64,000 nucleotides of DNA from Mucidula mucida (lineage: Eukaryota; Basidiomycota; Agaricomycetes; Agaricales; Physalacriaceae). Both the position numbers and the translations under genes were made by a program. Position 1 is the first letter of the stretch, and each line of letters starts with the position of its first letter. Below, in pieces: positions 34,560 to 44,006 of this stretch. The stretch is taken from NCBI GenBank assembly GCA_015501055.1, contig JADNYV010000048.1, positions 154,917 through 218,916 of the forward strand, given 5' to 3'. The notes under the pieces were generated by a model, which ran no database searches, had not been told where the DNA came from, and saw only the letters and a list, made by a program, of their open reading frames with translations.

Positions 34560-35152
34560 GATGGATCGGGGTGATGGATCGGAGAGTGAAAGGGTGAAAG
34601 TGGTGATATGGGTGATGCGGATTTGGATGAAACGGGTGAGGGAATAGAGGTTTGGATGAATAGGAGGGATCGCCTAGATCTGAAATAGAATCCAGGACTT
34701 GGTAGGGTGGGGAATGTGGTGTGTATCGTAATGTAAGTAAAGTAGGTAGGTATGTAACTGTCTACACTATTTTACCGACTACTGACTACGTATCTACGGA
34801 GCCCAAGAGCTCGTCACAAGTTCGCAATTGCCCAGCCGACGTCCCTCTGGTGTGAGGTAAGCCGAAGTTTTCCTGGGAACGGGGGTTGACCCGTAAACAG
34901 CGCCCACTGAAGTGCAACTGCCAAAAGTTCGTTCTCGTGAGAGCGGCTACTTCCAGCACCCGAGGCAGTTATCTCTAACTGTTAGCCGGCGCTACTGGGA
35001 CCAATACACACGTATGCGGACGTGCGCTGGAATTAGGAATCCGTCGATCTGTAAACAGGAAAGGGAATGGGGAATGTGCGATGATCAAACAGCAAAGTGC
35101 TGATCGACGATCAGGGATGTGTGGTAGGTGGTAGAAAGTAGTTCCGATCTTC
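34560..35152 (-). other. 5' leader of copy B
   Basis: About 590 bp between gag and LTR c, conserved in copies C (42879-43477) and D (61993-62586). It holds the primer-binding site 2 nt inside the LTR and the perfect short palindrome TGATCGACGATCA. Small frames within it are not conserved as proteins. Confidence 0.6.
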
Positions 35153-35680
35153 TGTTAGCGACTGACTAAGCCACAAGACTCAACCAGGTACCACAGCAAG
35201 AACTAAGGAAGAAAGCGTTCGCGTTCGTAAGACTAGGCTAGGCCAGGTGTATAAACGAGATCGGAACTAAAGTACAATGATACTACACTACTGCTTATAT
35301 ACTAGTAAGTCTGTGTTTGAGACTCCTTGTCCATACGCGTTTCTACTAGGGATGCTCCACGCCCTTGACCCAGTGTTGTATGCTACTAGTCCGTGAAACC
35401 ATTAAATACGAGTGGTATCTGCATGTAAGTAATAATACTGAAACGACCATGTGTGCTACGAGTGTGGTGGTGTGTATACAATAGGGAGTCCATGAGGTAT
35501 CGGCATGTATGATGTCATCCATGTGTTGGGTGTGTGTCCGACATGAGTACGGCTTCGGTAATGAAAAGGAGTATGATCGGTGATGAAACAGATGATGAAA
35601 CAGTCCGTTGGTTGATAAGACAAGGCCCCCGATAAGATATGATAAGATGTGAAAGTGTGAAAATATGGTCATTCATAACA
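35153..35680 (-). repeat. LTR c (5' LTR of copy B), mosaic
   Basis: 528 bp. Its low-coordinate half matches LTR b (CACAAGACTCAACC, GTTTCTACTAGGG), but from about 35415 onward it matches the LTR of copy D (GTGGTATCTGCATG, GTGAAAGTGTGAAAATATGG, TCATTCATAACA). Confidence 0.8.
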
Positions 35681-38115
35681 GGAATGAGCCGATGAAAGTG
35701 CACAATCAGAAGACACTTACCACGGTTGGCCTGCGCCTTAGATGGAGCAAGTCCGAGATACTCCATGACTGGTCCGGGTGTGTTCATAAACTCTTGAGAA
35801 CCACCACCGACCGAAACCCAATCTTCGCGACATTTTGAGAAAGTCTCAGCACGTGTAGGCGCTGGCAAGTTGGGGGCAGAACCAGGGATTCGTGTTTGAA
35901 GAAGTTGAAACAACCCGCCGCTGAGTAGATGGCGAATACGGTTACCCTGGGCGAACCCATGAGCGATGTCCCGGGATGGCGCCTGACGGTTCGAATGAAT
36001 GCTTTTAGCTCGGATGACTGCATTAAATGATTCAAATGCCTCCGTGGCAAAGAGCATGGCCGGGCCAAAACACCTGATATGCGCTGGAAGATGAACGAGA
36101 ATGTGAAACTTCGGCTTGTTAAACCAGCGGTTCGTCCATTGCGCGGCAGCTAACAAAAATGTCTGAATTTCGTTCTTAAGGGTTTTCTAGAAAGCTTCAG
36201 TAAACGGTAGGACTAGCCAACTGTAAACGTACCGTATAGGTGGAAATGTCCCCGATTTGAGGTTGCCAAACAAGGGGAATAAGTTTAGAAAGGGCAACCC
36301 AGGTGGCGCGGCATTCATCGTTCACTAAGTCATATATGACATAAGGCGCGACCTGAGCAATGGCGCGAAAATCGCGTCCAACCAAGGAGCCTGCATACTT
36401 GACAAAGGTATCCCCCGGTAATGGTGAGAGCCCGAGTGCACTGACATCCAAGGAATTCAGTCGTGCAGCTAACAACTCCTTCTGGTCGTCCTTCTTCAAC
36501 TGATTCTGGATGAGATCGCGCCAGAAATACTTCACAAACCCGAGTAGAACGACATGGAGAATTTCGACTGGTGTATCCGAATGTGGGTCGAGACCTGAGC
36601 AACATGTCATTGTTAGATTTCTGAGTTTTACCATATATGTGAACTCACCTTTGATACGCCAGACAGGACTGGTGACATGCTCAGGAAGTGCTTCAATAGC
36701 TGCATCCAGAGCCGCTTGACGGCTTTCATTGCCTCGCTTCTTCTTGTACGAAGCGGCGAGTAGATCCTGGAAATATAGCTGGAAGGTATCCTTAACGCCC
36801 GTATCAGTCCGCATCTTCTTGACCCGTGTCTCGTTCCCAATCGTTTGGGATGCGGTAAACTGAGTCTTGAGAGCGTCCATAGTGCCTTTGCGTGTACGTG
36901 GGGTGCCCGGCTGATTGACGAAGGTAAATAAGAATACATAGACATAAAGAACAAGGAATCTACCTTGATAAATGCCGTCACACGGCGCACCATTTGCTCT
37001 AATGATTCGACAAACTTCTTCCGTTTACCTTTCTTCTTCTTAGGATTCGCACTGACGTTCGACGCGCCAGAGACATTGGAGTTCATAGAGGCGTCATCCT
37101 CAACCTCCTCCCCTTCGTCGACATCGCCCGGTGCGGCACCCCGAGGCGTATCCGACGCGTCTTTACCAACAACTTTACAAATCCGACAGAACAGCTTGCC
37201 CCGCAATCCGATGTGGCAAGCAAACTCGCTCTGCATGGGATTGTCCCCGAGGAGTGCCAGAACAACAGGAAGAACAAGAACGGGTTCGTTCTCAACGCAG
37301 TCCCAAGCCCAAATGCCCTCTTTCTCTGCAGCTCTGAATACCAATTAGCTCAGAAACAGTACGTGAATATTTCTGAACACTCACTCTAGCTGATCAGCTA
37401 TGCCATCCAACATCTCCAACGGCGGCGCCAAATTCGACGTTGACAAGAAATGCACGTTGTATTCCTTCTGAGCTTCGGACCGAGGGAGACCGGCGGGAGT
37501 GAACAAGAAGCTGTTATGCTTATTCCACTTTTTAGACTTGTTACCCGATGTGTCGTCGCAATACATCCAGATAGGGAACGCGACGACACGATGACCTTCC
37601 GCAAGCTCACGCCAGCGATTTCCTTTCACCGGATTGGTCAAGGTCCACGGTTCAGCTGAGGAAGGATCTTGGGAATCAATAATGTCTGATGCATGTTAAC
37701 GACGAATAGAGCAGAAAGCCAGAAGTACTCACACAGAATGTCCGCTGGGTCTGGGATATTAAGTATTCTCATGTCCTTTTGCAGTTGCGGGAGCGGCATC
37801 ATGAAGTCGGAAACAGGAACCTCAAAATCATTAACCTTGTGGACAGACCATGCACGACCGTGCGGACCGCGTGTCTCCTCAAATCGCCAGCATCGCGCAC
37901 GGAGAGATCCGTCCTTCATGAAGAACCTCACCGGCATACAATACGATCCGTTTTTAAGTTGCGTCGGCTCATGTATGTAAAAGTCCCGACGCCCAACGCG
38001 AACCATGGCAGTCAGTTGATCATCGGGTAGTTCATGGAGCCATCGTGATGCATGTCGAGCCTCTGAGACGTGTTCACCTGCATCTTCCGGAAAGAAGTGA
38101 AGGTGAGGCCGAACG
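35681..38115 (-). pseudogene. Plavaka/CACTA-like transposon gene, both ends cut by LTRs
   Basis: Minus-strand multi-exon gene fragment. Exon from 38115 to about 37726: RWLHELPDDQLTAMVRVGRR, DFYIHEPTQLKNGSY, RARCWRFEETRG. Later exons: HNSFLFTPAGLPRSEAQKEY; WAWDCVENEPVLVLPVVLAL with ALLGDNPMQSEFACHIG and a Cys-x2-Cys (FCRICKV); a Lys-rich linker; LDAAIEALPEHVTSPVWRIK with DPHSDTPVEILHVVLLGFVKYFW-type sequence (its DTPVEILH block at about 36570); and RWFNKPKFHILVHLPAHIRC. This order is familiar from Agaricomycete Plavaka-type (CACTA) transposase genes; the assignment is from memory. Frames are open and splice sites good, so it was intact until the flanking LTRs (c and d) removed both ends. Confidence 0.55.
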
Positions 38116-38644
38116 TGTTAGCGACTGACTAAGCCACGAGACTCAACCAGGTACCACAGCAAGAACTGAAAGAGAAAACGTTCGCGTTCGTAAGACTAGG
38201 CTAGGCCAGGTGTATAAACGAGATCGGAACTAAAGTACAATGATACTACACTACTGCTTATATACTATTAAGTCTGTGTTTGAAGCTCCTTGTCCATACG
38301 CGTTTCCACTAGGGATGCTCCACGCCCTTGACCCAGTGTTGTATGCTACTAGTCCGTGAAACCATTAAATACGAGTGGTGACTGCATGTAAGTAATAATA
38401 CTGAAACGACCATGTGTACTACGAGTGTCGGCGGTGTGTATACAATAGGGAGTCCATGAGGTATCGGCATGTATGATGTCATCCATGTGTTGGGCGTGTG
38501 TCCGACATGAGTACAGCTTCGGTAATGAAAAGGGGTATGATTGGTGACGAAACAGATGATGAAACGGTCCGTTGGTTGATAAGACAAGGCTCCCGATAAG
38601 ATATGATAAGATGTGAAAATGTGAAAATATGGCGATTCATAACA
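38116..38644 (-). repeat. LTR d (3' LTR of copy C)
   Basis: 529 bp, subtype with CACGAGACTCAACC, AACTGAAAGAGAAAACG and ACTATTAAGTCTG. Differs from LTR e at only a few sites that I can see (for example 38237, 38515, 38550 regions). Confidence 0.85.
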
Positions 38645-38655
38645 TCACCCCCTCC

Positions 38656-40128
38656 TTAAGGCGCAAGTTCCATTCTGCACCAGAGTCGCTCCATGAGGGC
38701 TGCAGAGGGTAGCGTGACGTCGAGGGGTTCGGTATCGGGCGGTGGCATGGGTCGGAAAAGATGTGATGGAAATTGCGACATGGGGACTTCAATGCGAGCA
38801 AGCGCGGGTGGCTTTGGCTTGTTCGGATATTGTTGGTGGAAATCACTGATGGCTTCGTCGGCATTTTTGAGATTGCATGCCGGTTCCCATGTCTGCTCGT
38901 GTGTGCCATAACCCTTCCAGTGAACCTTGTATTGAAAACCCCCGCGGTACTTCCGGGAATTCACCACTTTCTCGACCTCCCATTCCGGTTCGGCTCCTTC
39001 CAGCACAGGTGGTGGACGCGTGTCTCGGGGTTGCGTCGGAAATTGCGGCTCGTGGTAAGGCGTCAGCAGGGCCTCATTGAACACGGGATGAATGCTTTTC
39101 CACGTGTGAGGAATCTGGAGCTTGTAAGAGCTCGTCCCGACTTTCTTGATCACTTTGAACGGCCCGAATCGTTTGTCATCGAGCTTCTTCATTGGTCGAT
39201 CCGTGCTGAGATTCGTCCCTTCCAGCCATACTTTGTCGCCTTCCTTGTACTCTACTGCCTCTGTTCGCTTCCTGTCATAAAACCGTTTCATGTCCTCTTT
39301 TGCCATCTTCAATGCTGACCCCACTTCATCCCATGTCTTCCTCATGCCATCGGCAAACTCCTGCGCAGTCTCATTTCTCGATGCCGTTTTCGGAGCGGTG
39401 CCTTTGTAGGGATGTCTGCCCATGTCTGCGAAGAACGGAGTGACTTTGGTCGCCGAGTGAACTCGATCGTTGTAAACGAATTCAGCAGAGGGTAGCCATT
39501 CATGCCAGTCGTTCTGATGATAGTTGACGAATAACCGTAAGAAATGTTCTATCTCTTGGTTCAACCGTTCCGTCTGCCCATTTGCCTGTGGATGATACGC
39601 CGTTGTAAAGTTTCCCTGTATGCCCAACAACCGATACAATTCCTTCATGAAACGCGAGTGATATTGTGGACCGCGATCATGTATCATCTGTCGTGGCATC
39701 CCATGTATGGGGAAAATGCGATCACGGTAAATGCGGGCCATGCCTTCTGACGTCAGAGTGGTGTGTGTCGGTATGATACGTAATCGCTTGGTGAAATGGT
39801 CCACAAACGTGCTGATCGCGTTGTATCCTCCTGATTCCGGCAGCTCTCCAATCATGTCCGTCCCTACTATCTCCCATGGCTCGCTTGGCACATCAATAGG
39901 ATGAAGAGGTGCAGCCGGCTTCGTGCGATGTGACTTGGTGACCTGGCATTTTTGACACCCTTCTACGTATTCCCGGACGTCTCGGCTGATTCCTGGCCAC
40001 CAATAGGTGCGTGTGATCAGCTCGAGGGTCTTGTATCGTCCAGGATGCCCTGCAAGCTGTGCATCATGGTGCATTCCAATAACTCTTCCCCGCAATTCCT
40101 TGTCCTTTGGTATGTAAATACGATCCTT
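38656..40128 (-). CDS. integrase-chromodomain of copy C (open)
   Basis: About 490 codons open from just after a TGA at 40129 to the stop at 38656. HHCC zinc domain, then GTDMIGELPESGGYN, IHDRGPQYHSRF and NGQTERLNQEIEHF give the complete D, D35E core. The GPY-like linker (KRFGPFKVIKKVGTSSYKLQ) and the full chromodomain follow (EWEVEKVVNSRKYRGGFQYK, WKGYGTHEQTWEPACNLKNA). This is the best-preserved integrase in the window. Upstream, RT is in the same frame, separated by that single TGA where copy B has a Trp codon. Confidence 0.85.
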   Translation of the reverse strand, partial: KDRIYIPKDKELRGRVIGMHHDAQLAGHPGRYKTLELITRTYWWPGISRDVREYVEGCQKCQVTKSHRTKPAAPLHPIDVPSEPWEIVGTDMIGELPESGGYNAISTFVDHFTKRLRIIPTHTTLTSEGMARIYRDRIFPIHGMPRQMIHDRGPQYHSRFMKELYRLLGIQGNFTTAYHPQANGQTERLNQEIEHFLRLFVNYHQNDWHEWLPSAEFVYNDRVHSATKVTPFFADMGRHPYKGTAPKTASRNETAQEFADGMRKTWDEVGSALKMAKEDMKRFYDRKRTEAVEYKEGDKVWLEGTNLSTDRPMKKLDDKRFGPFKVIKKVGTSSYKLQIPHTWKSIHPVFNEALLTPYHEPQFPTQPRDTRPPPVLEGAEPEWEVEKVVNSRKYRGGFQYKVHWKGYGTHEQTWEPACNLKNADEAISDFHQQYPNKPKPPALARIEVPMSQFPSHLFRPMPPPDTEPLDVTLPSAALMERLWCRMELAP

Positions 40129-41418
40129 TCATATAATAAGTCCATTTTCCTTCTCTTCCCATCCTTTTTCTTTGTTTTCTAATGCTTTTTGTACGTATCT
40201 GTCTTTGTTTCCTTTTCTTTGTTTGATTTTGTTAAGTAATTCGTCCTCCGGTGTATCTACTGTATGTAAAGAAAATTGAATTTGTGAAATAAAAAACTCC
40301 GGTTTGAGCAAAACAACGTTTTCGTTATCTTTTTCCCCCTTCTCAAGGCCTGTCATCCTTGACAAGGCATCAGCTTTCCCCATTGTCTTGCCCGGCTTGT
40401 GAATCATTTGTATATCATACTCCGCCAACTCCGTAACCCATCTCGCCTGCCTCCGGTTCAACTTCTGCGGTTTCCTGAAGTACTGAAGGTTTTGATGATC
40501 GGTAAAAACCTCCACTGTCTCCTTAGCGCCTAGGAGATATTGCCGCCAGTCGTCGATCGACTCCTTCAAGATGTGATTCATGAACGATTGAAACGTTGCC
40601 GGCGAGTTTGTGAGTCCGAAAAACATTACTAATGGCTCAAACAGCCCTCGGTTTGTTCTAAACGCCGCTTTCCACTCATCACCGTCTTTGATCCGGATGT
40701 TATTGTAACCCCATCGGACATCCATCTTTGTGAAAACCTTTGCTCCCTTCAACTTGTCGATAAGCTCCTGAATCAACGGCAAGGGGTATCGGTTCTTGAT
40801 TGTCATGTCGTTCAACTTCCGATAATCCTGCACTGGCCGAAGGCTTCCGTCCTTCTTCTTGACAAAGAAGAATGGTGACGCCATGGGTGAGATTGATGGC
40901 CGTATGCGTCCCGTGCGTATGTTTTCCTCCAAGAACTCGTCTAATGCCTTCTGCTCGGATGGACTAAGAGGATAGACCTTGCAGTCAACCGGTTTGGAAC
41001 CAGGCGTGAGTTCTATCGCGTGATCCCAGGGTCTTCGCTCCGGTAACTTATCAAAGTCCGCCTTGCTGAATACATCGGAAAATTCCTCGATGTAAGGTGC
41101 AGCAGCAGATGAAGGCTGTTGTGATCTCAGCTTTTCACCGCTTTTGCAATAGTTGTCCCAGTCCATCCAGAACAAGCGCTCTCCCTCTTCCAACTTCTCT
41201 TCTATATCTTCTCCTTCGTCTTCTGGCGAGTCGTACTCAGGTAGATAGCCGCAGCGGTCTGGGCATCGATCAAAAGACAATGTGGATTCCGTCCAGTTGA
41301 TTGTGGGGTTGTGATATCGTAACCAATCTAGCCCCAAAAAGATGCTTGTTTTACCAAGATTGGTGACGGCCAACTCAATCTTTTCTGCGTGATCACCGAT
41401 CTTCATCCGGACCTCCAC
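40129..41418 (-). pseudogene. RT/RNase H of copy C lacking the catalytic core
   Basis: A 429-codon open frame: [75 protein letters not shown] and [20 protein letters not shown], then directly IDDWRQYLLGAKETVEVF. The junction is at 40560/40561. Everything between, including YLDDILIF, the thumb and the first catalytic Asp of RNase H, is missing, yet the frame stays open. It cannot be an active polymerase. Confidence 0.85.
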
Positions 41419-42878
41419 AAACCTTCGATTGCTCCTCCCTCGTTTAGGGTTCCATCCGCATTGTAGACAGGGAGCTTGATCGGTAACTCCTTGATCGGGA
41501 GTCCGTTCTTCTCGACGAATTCTTTATTGACACAAGAACCCGTTGCTCCACTGTCAAGAAGGGCACTCGTTTCCCATTCAGAGCCTGTGTGTACGCTCTC
41601 TATGGTTACTCGGAGTTTCATGTCTGCCCCTTTGTTCCCCGGATGTACTTCCTCGACTTTTTCAACTCCGTCACAACTTCCACCGCAGCTTCCTTTGTCA
41701 ACGCTCTGATCGCATCACCTTCTCTCCGTCGCTTCTCTCTCTCCGCTCCGGCATCCATGCTCTCAAAATTCCACTGCTCTCGCACTGTATCCTCTCTTAG
41801 CCGTTGTGCGATCCACTCGGGCGTATTTGGCTCAAATCTTTCTTTCGCAGGTTTTGTTGGTGAAGTCGTCGATGATATTTTAGATGTTTCATACCGTACT
41901 GTAATAAATTCTGCATCTGACGACCTTCCCTTGATGACTGCTCCGGCAGGACTGCGTCTACTGCGGGAGCTTCGCAAAACCCAACTCTTCGCCAGCTTCT
42001 TCTTCTCCTCGTCATTCATTTCGGTCCATAGACCCCGAATCGTCTGGGGTCACCCTTCTTCGGACAGAACCTGCTGACATGGCCATGTTCGCCACAGCTG
42101 AAGCAAAGTCCCTTCGACGTGCATTGTGATGTCCATCGGCCTGCCGGCTCCTCCATAGGTAACACCGGTGGCATCTCGTCGTGTGATCGGCGTCGGGGGT
42201 GGGTTCGTAGGATTGGCTCTCGATGTAGCCGCCTGCGGAGCTTGGGGCCGGACTGCATGCCGGACCTCTTGCTCGCCGCCCGCCTTCTCCATAGCTGATC
42301 GATCTGAATGATCTGTGCCTTCCAATCCTTGTACTTCTTGGCAACCCGTCTCGGCTGCCATAGATCTGGTCAATGATCTTCTCGTTGACATTGGTCTCGA
42401 GAAGTCGCACGACAAATGCATCATCCTTCGAGTATTCCGCCTGAGTAAGCAGGACCTCGAACTTCTGGAAGAAATCTTGAGCGGTGTCTTGCCCCTGGCG
42501 CAACCGTCGATCTGATCTTGCGCATCTCGCGCGAGGTTGGAGTCCACAAATCGCTCCTTCAAGTTCTCTTTGAACTCCGTCCAAGAGACTGTCCATTCCT
42601 CTTCTTCCTCATCGAAGTTCTGGTCCGAGTAGTTCTGGACCCATGCATCACATGATCTCCTCGGATGTAGGAGAGAACAACATCGATCCTTTCGGAGTCG
42701 ATGTGAGGTTGTTCTTCTTGTCACGGATGTATGTAAACATCGATCGCCACCAGCTCTTGTACTTGGACTTGTCCCCGTCATAGTCATAAGGCTTGTTGAC
42801 CAGGGATCGGCCTTTGGTTTCGTCATTGGCGTGATGAGCGGGTGTGTGATGAGCGGCTTCTGGTGCCTCGTTGGACAT
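41403..42878 (-). pseudogene. gag-protease of copy C, multiply frameshifted
   Basis: Start ATG 42878 (MSNEAPEAAHHTPAHHAN). Capsid, knuckle (CFSCGEHGHVSRFCPKKG near 42080) and protease (SALLDSGATGSCVNKEFV near 41570) are all recognisable but spread over three frames by single-base gains and losses. Confidence 0.75.
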
Positions 42879-43477
42879 GATGGATCGGGGTGATGGAATT
42901 GGAGAGTGAAAGGGTAAAAGTGGGGATATGGGTGATGCGGATTTGGATGAAACGGGTGAGGGAATAGAGGTTTGGATGAATAGGGAGGGATCGCCTAGAT
43001 CTGAAATAGAATCCAGGACTTGGTAGGGTGGGGAATGATGATGTGTATCGTAAGGTAAGTAAAGTAGGTAGGTATCGTAACTGTCTACGCTATTTTACCG
43101 ACTACTGACTACGTATCTACGGAGCCCAAGAGCTCGTCACAAGTTCGCAATTGCCCAGCCGACGTCCCTCTGGTGTGAGGTAAGCCGAAGTTTTCCTGGG
43201 AACGGGGGTTGACCCGTAAACAGCGCCCACTGAAGTGCAACTGCCAAAAGTTCGTTCTCGTGAGAGCGGCTACTTCCAGCACCCGAGGCAGTTATCTCTA
43301 ACTGTTAGCCGGCGCTACTGGGACCAATACACACGTATGCGGACGTGCGCTGGAATTAGGAATCCGTCGATCTGTAAACAGGGAAAGGGAATAGGGGAAT
43401 GTGCGATGATCAAACAGCGAAGTGCTGATCGACGATCAGGGATGTGTGGTAGGTGGTAGAAAGTAGTTCCGATCTTC

Positions 43478-44006
43478 TGTTAGCGACTGACTAAGCCACG
43501 AGACTCAACCAGGTACCACAGCAAGAACTGAAAGAGAAAACGTTCGCGTTCGTAAGACTAGGCTAGGCCAGGTGTATAAACGAGATCAGAACTAAAGTAC
43601 AATGATACTACACTACTGCTTATATACTATTAAGTCTGTGTTTGAAGCTCCTTGTCCATACGCGTTTCCACTAGGGATGCTCCACGCCCTTGACCCAGTG
43701 TTGTATGCTACTAGTCCGTGAAACCATTAAATACGAGTGGTGACTGCATGTAAGTAATAATACTGAAACGACCATGTGTACTACGAGTGTCGGCGGTGTG
43801 TATACAATAGGGAGTCCATGAGGTATCGGCATGTATGATGTCATCCATGTGTTGGGCGTGTGTCCGACATGAGTACGGCTTCGGTAATGAAAAGGGGTAT
43901 GATCGGTGACGAAACAGATGATGAAACGGTCCGTTGGTTGATAAGACAAGGCTCCCGATAAGATATGATAAGATGTGAAAATGTGAAAATATGGCGATTC
44001 ATAACA
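43478..44006 (-). repeat. LTR e (5' LTR of copy C)
   Basis: 529 bp, same subtype as LTR d; includes GAGATCAGAAC where other copies read GAGATCGGAAC, a change in the predicted self-priming sequence. Confidence 0.85.

Larger units (their letters stand above)
29192..35680 (-). mobile_element. chromovirus copy B, structurally complete but frameshifted
   Basis: A 6,489-bp minus-strand element with LTR c (5') and LTR b (3'), leader, gag, protease, RT with intact YLDD, RNase H, integrase and chromodomain. Single-base indels interrupt the frames in gag, RT/RNase H and the chromodomain. The two LTRs belong to different subtypes and the flanks carry no matching 5-bp duplication (CTTCT-side versus GGAAT), so the ends may have been recombined. 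Confidence 0.85.
38116..44006 (-). mobile_element. chromovirus copy C, internal RT deletion
   Basis: A 5,891-bp minus-strand element with nearly identical LTRs d and e, so a recent insertion. An in-frame deletion of about 0.61 kb removes the RT active site and the first half of RNase H. Gag carries several single-base indels. Flanks (GAACG on the left, GCCGC on the right) do not form a target duplication. Confidence 0.9.

Noticed and set aside
34912..35103. Repeated small frame (MQLPKVRSRESGYFQHPRQL) also at 43235 and opposite 62232
   Set aside because: Lies antisense in the element leader and is repeated only because the leader is repeated.
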